Below, in pieces: positions 1-4,815 of a DNA stretch of 6,328 bases. Position 1 is the stretch's first letter; each line of letters begins with the position of its first letter. The stretch is from a candidate division Zixibacteria bacterium 4484_93 (GTDB lineage Bacteria; UBP14; UBA6098; 4484-93), in NCBI GenBank assembly GCA_002085385.1, contig NATO01000083.1, positions 1-6,328 of the forward strand, read 5' to 3'. The notes under the pieces were generated by a model, which worked only from the letters and a program-made list of their open reading frames with translations, was not told where the DNA came from and did not search any database. A program made the translations under genes and the position numbers.

Positions 1-2393
1 GCATCGTTGTATTCTGCCTCACTCTTTGTTCCCCCGAAGATAAACTGCACGAGGATAAACCGCTCGCTTAACTCCTCACGGTTTTTTATCTCCACATGGA
101 GAGCTTCTGCTGTATCTACCGCTGTCTGTCCTGCCTCGTCGGTAGCGCTCAAAATGGCGAAATAGGTTCGCTCGGGGTCGGCAAAGCTCCCATCAGGTAG
201 TTTCCAGTCCCAGGAGAAACTTCTCCCGGGCTTCTTTCCGCTTGCAAGTTTGGTGATACTGTTTCCCTGATTGTCTACTATTGTTACATTAAATTTTTCT
301 GGTTTCAGCTCACCTTCAAATTTTGTCTGGAGGCTGACACGATTAAACTCCGGGTCGACCTCGAAATCCTTGCGCAGTTTTTTCCTCTTGGGCGGGTTGT
401 AGAATATCCCATCGGCGGTCAGCTTAAGCGATATATTGAGCGGTTCTCCGACTGCCCTTTCTCCTCTTATGTAAGCCCTACTTGCAATCTCTTCAGGGAG
501 GCTCTTGCGGAACTCCTCTGCAAAAAAGAGTAGCGAGTCCACAAGGTCGATCGTCGGATAGTTCCCTCTTGCTGTTATCTCCAGTTCGATGTTCGGGTTC
601 CGTGAGAGTATGTTGGATAGCTCATTTAGCTTATCCTCTGTGAGTGGAGGAATGAGGGTAATCTCGGGTGGCAGGAGTTTTAGTTCCACCCTTCGATTCT
701 CCTCTGCCACAAGGCGCTTGCCCTTTCTTGTCCCTTCAAAGTTCTGCTTCTCGACGCGCCTTTCCCACGGCTTGTATGACGATGTGTCCGCAACGATTAT
801 CTGTTCTTCTATCTTCGGGAATTGCTCGATAAACTTCTTGCGAGCAAGCTCCGCACGTTTGTATGCCAGTTTCTCGCCCTCTGCCTTATCTCTGATGCTA
901 TCACCTATGGTATCGTAGAAGCCTGTAATCAGGAGTTTTACATCAGGATTTCTTGTGAGCCGTTCGCCTATAATCTTGATAGTCCTTTCTGAGTGGTCTA
1001 TCTGTGCATCTTCGGGTGGTGGGAGTAATAGCTCTTTTCCGCTTTTGAAGAACAGGAGCGGGACAATCGGCTCATCCTCGATAATTGATGCGACCTGTGT
1101 CAGCTTCAGAACAGGCTTTTCCGCCGTAATCGAAACAGTTGGTCTCGGATATATGTGAAACCTTGCTGTCTTTGAGTTGTCATCTTTGTATATCTCAAGT
1201 TTCTCGTTATCCGGGTCCGCTGTGGCGGTCAGTTCTATGTCGCCTGAATTTTCTGGCACAAACTCAAACCTGTGGGTTTTCTTTTCTCCCTCTTTCAGTC
1301 CAGGGAGCTTCTCTTTTATCGTCGTATCAGGGAGTAAGAGCTCTATCTCGAATGCACCTACATCCTTTTTCCCGTTGTTCTCGAGAGTTATCTCGAACGG
1401 CATCGGTTGCCTGGTTATCGGTTTTTCAGATTTTGCCCTGATGTCGATAATTTTTATGTTTGGGTATCGGGGGAGTGGCTTTCGGAATCGGTATCCTATG
1501 CTTATCCTGTGAGTTGTTCCTATTGAAAATGGAATTATGAGGCTATATTCGACAAATATTCCACCCCTGTCTCTCGCTGTAAAATATGTTGCTCCCAGCC
1601 CACCGAATAACCTGTTTATACCACCTCTGGCTGCGAGTTTCCTATTTAAGAAATATGTCTCTACCCCGACTGCGGGGTTTATCCGCTCATCTGCTGGTAG
1701 GTTGGGGTCGTTTAAGTAGTCGATATTTGTGTATATTCTTGCCAAGTCGTGTATATCGAAGCTTGCGCCGAGGTTAGCTTCGAGCGGGACAGGGTTTTTT
1801 ACCTCATCGGATAGTGCTATGCTTGGCTGGTTAGCGTCCTTTAAGAAAGCCCCAATGCAGAGGTTCCTCTTCCTGAAGATTACCCCGAGGTCGAGTGAGA
1901 ATGTCCCTCTTGAGTAGCCATATTTCAAAAATAGCGGGTCATCAGGGTTCTCCAGATGGAACTTCTCCTTGATGTAGTCCTCCATAAGGTATTTTATTCT
2001 CACCCCGGCGAATGTTCCCCAGCGAGCCTCATCTGCCTCGATTGTTTTCGGTGAAAGTAGCCTCGTCGATGCGGACAGAGAGAATATCTTTTCCTGTTGC
2101 ATTTCATTTCCAAGGACAGAGAAGGACGCCCCGATGGAATGCGGGAAGAGGTGGGAGAACCCGGCGACACTCTGCTGGTAAATATCTGTTTTTGCACCCA
2201 GATACAGCCTGCTGTAGTCTGCGATGACAAAGCTTCTCTTTGCCGGTCCCATACCTGCTGGGTTGTAGAAAGCCGATGAGTAGTCCCAGCTTGCCCCTAC
2301 TGATGAGTTCGCAAGTGAGCTTTTGCCGGAGAACCCTGTTTGCCCGCAAAGTGATACAGGCAAAAGGAGCAGAATAAGAACGAGTTCTCTCAT
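1..2393 (-). CDS. PorV/UPF0164-like outer-membrane barrel protein with CARDB and OmpA-like domains (3' end cut by window)
   Basis: An uninterrupted frame of 797 complete codons runs off the left edge. The ATG at 2393-2391 lies 2 nt after the upstream stop and is followed by a signal peptide (residues 1-17, hydrophobic core LVLILLLL), so export is expected. Residues about 22-300 look like a PorV/PorQ/UPF0164-type barrel: an AFYNPAGMG motif at 41-49, then alternating beta-strand-like segments. Residues about 308-415 form a CARDB adhesion-type domain (ENNGKKDVGAF; later TATADPDNE and KDDN). Residues about 436-575 are OmpA_C-like: LLFFKSGKELL, then GFYDTIGD with Asp494, KRAELARK with Arg513, and a closing NRRVEL. 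Asp494 and Arg513 match the OmpA residues that hold diaminopimelate, which suggests peptidoglycan anchoring. Residues about 575-660 resemble a second, degenerate OmpA-like unit. Residues about 725-760 (SWDWKLPDG...YFAILSATDEAG) resemble a FlgD-type Ig fold. The cut end (ILVQFIFGGTKSEAEYND) may start another OmpA-like unit. No clear Shine-Dalgarno is visible, so translation probably depends on coupling. The exact role is unknown. Confidence 0.85.
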   Translation of the reverse strand, partial: MRELVLILLLLPVSLCGQTGFSGKSSLANSSVGASWDYSSAFYNPAGMGPAKRSFVIADYSRLYLGAKTDIYQQSVAGFSHLFPHSIGASFSVLGNEMQQEKIFSLSASTRLLSPKTIEADEARWGTFAGVRIKYLMEDYIKEKFHLENPDDPLFLKYGYSRGTFSLDLGVIFRKRNLCIGAFLKDANQPSIALSDEVKNPVPLEANLGASFDIHDLARIYTNIDYLNDPNLPADERINPAVGVETYFLNRKLAARGGINRLFGGLGATYFTARDRGGIFVEYSLIIPFSIGTTHRISIGYRFRKPLPRYPNIKIIDIRAKSEKPITRQPMPFEITLENNGKKDVGAFEIELLLPDTTIKEKLPGLKEGEKKTHRFEFVPENSGDIELTATADPDNEKLEIYKDDNSKTARFHIYPRPTVSITAEKPVLKLTQVASIIEDEPIVPLLFFKSGKELLLPPPEDAQIDHSERTIKIIGERLTRNPDVKLLITGFYDTIGDSIRDKAEGEKLAYKRAELARKKFIEQFPKIEEQIIVADTSSYKPWERRVEKQNFEGTRKGKRLVAEENRRVELKLLPPEITLIPPLTEDKLNELSNILSRNPNIELEITARGNYPTIDLVDSLLFFAEEFRKSLPEEIASRAYIRGERAVGEPLNISLKLTADGIFYNPPKRKKLRKDFEVDPEFNRVSLQTKFEGELKPEKFNVTIVDNQGNSITKLASGKKPGRSFSWDWKLPDGSFADPERTYFAILSATDEAGQTAVDTAEALHVEIKNREELSERFILVQFIFGGTKSEAEYND

Positions 2394-2395
2394 AA

Positions 2396-3298
2396 TTATA
2401 CAGAATACACGGCGAGGCTGATGGTGAAGCTAAAGCTTTTACCCTCTTTTCCTATCCCGAACCCTTCTACCTCGATGAGCTTCTCGCTCTTGTCGAGCTC
2501 TCTAATGAACTGGATAATTGCATCGGGCTTTCCCGTTCCACGGATGACGAATGAAAGTTTCTTTCCCAGAGGGGTTTTCTCCTCCCTGTATTTCGGGAAT
2601 GACAGAATCTCGACGCCAAGCTTTTTTGCCTCTTCTCTGAGAGATTGGGTGAAGTTATCGATGAGGTATTCTGGCACCACTCCATCCTGGAGAGCCACCG
2701 TGCTTGGGACCTCGTATAACGGTGCAATCTGCTTCGATATAAGGATAAAATCTGTTCCGGCTTTTGTTCTCTTCTCCTCGATGGGTGAAAGTGGCAACCC
2801 TTTCAGGTAGCCACCCGTTGTGTCTGCGGTTGAGCCCTCGAGATACAGTGCAGGGGCTTCTATATTGAAACACAGTCGGTTGAAGGATAGCGGGATGCTA
2901 TCCAGAGCCTTCAGGTATCCGAGCAGTGTAGCCCTTCTCTCGTATAGGGTTTTAATTGGAGAGCTGCTCACCACCGGTGGCTCTGTGGGGGCTTGCGTCG
3001 TCTCGACTGGAGTGGGTGTAATCTGTGCTGTGGTCTCCACAGGAGCAGGTATAGTCTCGGCAGTTGTTTCCGCGGGTGCAGCTGGAGCCTGGGTTGTTGT
3101 ATCAACTTTTGCAACCTCTGTTTCTGGACTCTTTATCATTTCCTTTATCTTCGGTGCGACAAGGTATAATCCACCGAATAGTGCTATTGCAACAGCCACA
3201 GGGATAATCAGATATATAGGCTTAAATGGTAGTTCCTTTTTCGGTTTTTTTATCTCGGGTGGTGGTGTCCAGAAGTTGAATTTGATGATGTCGTTCAT
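2396..3298 (-). CDS. PilN/PilO-like inner-membrane assembly protein
   Basis: A 300-residue bitopic protein. I chose the ATG at 3298 because it overlaps the upstream stop as ATGA and has GAGGG 6 nt before it; an ATG 39 nt further upstream would add a 13-residue tail unlike the family. Residues 1-26 are cytoplasmic and basic, with IIKFNFWTPPPE at 4-15, which recalls the INLLP segment that PilN inserts into PilM. Residues about 27-48 are the membrane segment (IYLIIPVAVAIALFGGLYLV). Residues 65-108 are a Pro/Thr linker of four 11-residue repeats. Residues about 110-300 are periplasmic. Their end, from about 250 (IRGTGKPDAIIQFIREL, then IEVEGFGIG and SFTISLAVYSV), has the pattern of PilO/PilN ferredoxin-like domains. 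It follows a PilM-like gene, as pilN and pilO do in type IV pilus operons, but only one such protein is present, so it may do both jobs. Family assignment comes from motif and context; there is no close match I can name. Confidence 0.8.
   Translation of the reverse strand: MNDIIKFNFWTPPPEIKKPKKELPFKPIYLIIPVAVAIALFGGLYLVAPKIKEMIKSPETEVAKVDTTTQAPAAPAETTAETIPAPVETTAQITPTPVETTQAPTEPPVVSSSPIKTLYERRATLLGYLKALDSIPLSFNRLCFNIEAPALYLEGSTADTTGGYLKGLPLSPIEEKRTKAGTDFILISKQIAPLYEVPSTVALQDGVVPEYLIDNFTQSLREEAKKLGVEILSFPKYREEKTPLGKKLSFVIRGTGKPDAIIQFIRELDKSEKLIEVEGFGIGKEGKSFSFTISLAVYSV
2975..3106 (-). repeat. Four degenerate 33-bp tandem units coding an 11-residue Pro/Thr linker repeat
   Basis: Within the PilN/PilO-like gene, residues 65-108 divide exactly into four 11-residue units: VDTTTQAPAAP, AETTAETIPAP, VETTAQITPTP and VETTQAPTEPP. 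The DNA has the same 33-bp period; units at 2997-3029 and 3030-3062 are the most alike. The segment lies just outside the membrane helix and should be an extended spacer in the periplasm. Confidence 0.8.
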
Positions 3299-4230
3299 TC
3301 GGTTCCCTCGAGTGCAAGTCCGATAGGGACAAGCCATTCGTCGATGTCACTCTCCTCGTATCCCAGCCGATTTGCAACAGTGCCAAGCTCCACCGGTGGG
3401 ATGTTTATTGCGGCAGAGAGCAGCTTCCCGAACTGTGATGCTGCACCAACCTTTCCGGTTACAAGAAGCTCCTCGAATTTGTGCTTGGTCGGGGAGAACC
3501 CAAGGCTCTTTGTGATAACGGTGAAGACCGTCGAAAATCCCTTAAGATAATCGTTGTTGCTCGTGGTTTTGATGAAGAAATGCCCGATATATTTGAACCT
3601 CCCGCCAAGCACAATAGAAATCGATGTGAACTGCTCGTCTATTACCAGCATTAGAAGATTCTTTGAATGTTTCCTGTTGAAATAGGCAAATGCGTTGTGC
3701 ATAGCAATAACGGATGGCTCCACACCTCTGGGGGACACCCCTGCAAGTTGAAGCAGTTCTATCCTTTGGGATACGATGTTCTTTGGAACTGCTGCTCCAT
3801 AGATGGATTTGTCGCTTATCGAGAACCAGGAAACCGCATACTTTTTGATAGGCTTTATCAGATAGTGTGATAGCTCCCAGTTTATCCAGTCGGGGACAGT
3901 TTCCGGCAGTTCCGGTGGAATGGCAATCTCCTTTATGATGGTGAACTGGTCCGGGATATTGATATATCCTGCAGATGTTTTTATTCCCGCTTCAGTTATG
4001 AGGTCCATCGTGTAATCGCCAAGCTGCTCCACCTTTGTAATAACTCCCCTGCGGAGCATACCGCCTGAGAACTCTCCCCGAACCCTGTTCAACAGCAGAA
4101 TCTCTTCCATAGTGAAGCCAAGCTCTACAACCTTCACTACATTCTCAAATAGGGCAATACCGAGTGTCCTATTCTTTATCTTCGCTGCTGGTTTCTTCTG
4201 CCTTGTGCCGCTGACATCGGTTTTTTTCAT
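3295..4230 (-). CDS. PilM-like actin-fold protein with degenerate nucleotide-binding motifs
   Basis: A 311-residue soluble protein, probably cytoplasmic. The ATG at 4230 is preferred: it lies 4 nt after the pilin-like gene's stop, whereas a longer in-frame start at 4320 would overlap that gene by 86 nt and add 30 unrelated residues. The first 20 residues are basic. Residues 23-37 (LGIALFENVVKVVEL) match the PilM opening GIDIGSSSIKVVEL, yet the Asp and Gly-Ser-Ser of phosphate-1 are absent. Residues 90-105 (INIPDQFTIIKEIAIP) and 115-124 (WINWELSHYL) match the PilM central region. LLQLAGVSPRGVEPSVIAMHNAF at 159-181, the residues around the PilM 'AG...vD' helix, gives the clearest family signal (key residues A163, G164, E171). 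Phosphate-2 at 195-211 reads LVIDEQFTSISIVLGGR, keeping Asp198 but losing the glycines. The end (WLVPIGLAL) resembles the PilM 'yGLAlrg' tail. PilM binds the PilN tail and organises the inner-membrane platform; this one may be scaffold only. Confidence 0.85.
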   Translation of the reverse strand: MKKTDVSGTRQKKPAAKIKNRTLGIALFENVVKVVELGFTMEEILLLNRVRGEFSGGMLRRGVITKVEQLGDYTMDLITEAGIKTSAGYINIPDQFTIIKEIAIPPELPETVPDWINWELSHYLIKPIKKYAVSWFSISDKSIYGAAVPKNIVSQRIELLQLAGVSPRGVEPSVIAMHNAFAYFNRKHSKNLLMLVIDEQFTSISIVLGGRFKYIGHFFIKTTSNNDYLKGFSTVFTVITKSLGFSPTKHKFEELLVTGKVGAASQFGKLLSAAINIPPVELGTVANRLGYEESDIDEWLVPIGLALEGTE

Positions 4231-4234
4231 ACCA

Positions 4235-4660
4235 TTACTTTTCCCAGGAGGCTTGTCCGTTGACAACAGCACCATATCCGTTCGGGTCGACGATGATGAA
4301 ATATGACGAGTCTCTGGCAAAGATAATGAATTCGGTGCTATCCTTTGGAGAGACAGGTTGGAACTTCTCCGGCAGGAACGGTTTCAACGAATCGAAGCTC
4401 GTGGTATACAGGTGGGGATGAACAATCGGCTCGGTTGTTGTCGTATCGCTGGTTGTGTCCGCTTTACTCGGTGGAATACCTCCCGTAGAGAAGTACCTTA
4501 GCTCAGCCTCGGACAAGAGTTTCATCCTTGCTCGGGTCTCTTTCTCCAAGAACTCTGTTTTCTCCTGACGTGCCTTCGGAATGAGGAGTGCTGCAATAAC
4601 ACCTATACCCAGAACAATTATCAGGGCATCGAGCAGAATGGATTGGAACTTATGGGACAT
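4235..4660 (-). CDS. Pilin-like membrane-anchored protein lacking a prepilin peptidase site
   Basis: A 141-residue protein with a short leader (MSHKFQ), one hydrophobic helix (residues 8-28) and a charged helix to about residue 55. Aligned without gaps to a type IV pilin, Asp11 falls on Glu5 and Pro28 on Pro22 (helix text ALIIVLGIGVIAALLIP), followed by a helical KARQEKTEFLEKETRAR region. The Gly(-1) and Phe(+1) needed for prepilin peptidase are Gln6 and Ser7, so cleavage is doubtful and the helix probably stays as a signal anchor. A Thr-rich linker (66-77) leads to a small domain (about 82-141) ending YFIIVDPNGYGAVVNGQASW. That ending resembles pseudopilin-like proteins whose matching positions carry cysteines, but none are here. 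It is the first gene of the operon. The start is set by AGGAGG at 4670-4665, 4 nt before ATG. It could be a minor pseudopilin or an unrelated membrane-anchored protein. Confidence 0.7.
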   Translation of the reverse strand: MSHKFQSILLDALIIVLGIGVIAALLIPKARQEKTEFLEKETRARMKLLSEAELRYFSTGGIPPSKADTTSDTTTTEPIVHPHLYTTSFDSLKPFLPEKFQPVSPKDSTEFIIFARDSSYFIIVDPNGYGAVVNGQASWEK

Positions 4661-4664
4661 TTTG

Positions 4665-4672
4665 CCTCCTTT
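4665..4672 (-). promoter_or_regulatory. Shine-Dalgarno of the pilin-like gene
   Basis: AAAGGAGG on the minus strand, full match to the anti-Shine-Dalgarno core, 4 nt before the ATG at 4660. It is the strongest ribosome binding site in the operon; the next gene has only a weak one (GGGA, about 14 nt upstream). This suggests that translation mostly enters at the first gene. Confidence 0.75.
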
Positions 4673-4706
4673 AGGGGTTGTATTTATCTAACGATGTCTT
4701 TAAGGA

Positions 4707-4734
4707 AATAAATCAAATTTGGACGGTTTGTCAA
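4707..4734 (-). promoter_or_regulatory. Candidate sigma70-type promoter of the pilus-like operon
   Basis: Reading leftward, a perfect TTGACA (4734-4729) is followed after 16 nt by TTTATT (4712-4707, four of six consensus bases). The predicted start near 4700 would give a leader of about 40 nt. The -35 is convincing and the -10 is weak, so the exact start is uncertain. Confidence 0.5.
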
Positions 4735-4760
4735 TTAAAAACTCTCCACTAAATATTGTA

Positions 4761-4790
4761 TTGACTTTCGAGAGTAAATTCCTTTATTAT
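4761..4790 (+). promoter_or_regulatory. Sigma70-type promoter of the transglutaminase-like gene
   Basis: TTGACT (4761-4766, five of six consensus bases) is followed after 18 nt by TATTAT (4785-4790, five of six). Transcription would start near 4797, giving a leader of about 20 nt that contains only the ribosome binding site. Confidence 0.7.
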
Positions 4791-4801
4791 TGTAAAAAAT
4801 T

Positions 4802-4810
4802 GGGAGGTGG
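4802..4810 (+). promoter_or_regulatory. Shine-Dalgarno of the transglutaminase-like gene
   Basis: GGGAGGTGG with its GGAGGT core 7 nt before the ATG at 4816. It decides the start; no other in-frame ATG or GTG with a comparable site precedes the signal peptide. Confidence 0.75.
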
Positions 4811-4815
4811 TAGAT

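Noticed and set aside
589..1917. Chain of plus-strand open frames (60-111 codons)
   Set aside because: They lie antisense to the long barrel/OmpA frame, which carries a signal peptide and recognisable domains; the plus-strand products are Ser/Phe-rich with no domain or ribosome binding site.
2000..2349. Short minus-strand and plus-strand frames near the start of the barrel gene
   Set aside because: All overlap the N-terminal barrel region in other frames and show low-complexity or Arg/Ser-rich products.
2820..3326. A 168-codon plus-strand frame
   Set aside because: It is the antisense of the Pro/Thr repeat and membrane helix of the PilN/PilO-like gene, which explains its repetitive Val/Ser composition.
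3299..3337. A longer N-terminus for the PilN/PilO-like protein
   Set aside because: The extra 13 residues overlap the PilM-like gene, while the ATG at 3298 has a better ribosome site and an ATGA overlap.
4231..4320. A longer N-terminus for the PilM-like protein
   Set aside because: It would overlap the pilin-like coding region by 86 nt, and the added residues do not look like the PilM family.
1..4660. A complete type IV pilus or type II secretion cluster
   Set aside because: No assembly ATPase, platform protein, secretin or prepilin peptidase is visible, and the pilin-like protein lacks the processing site.
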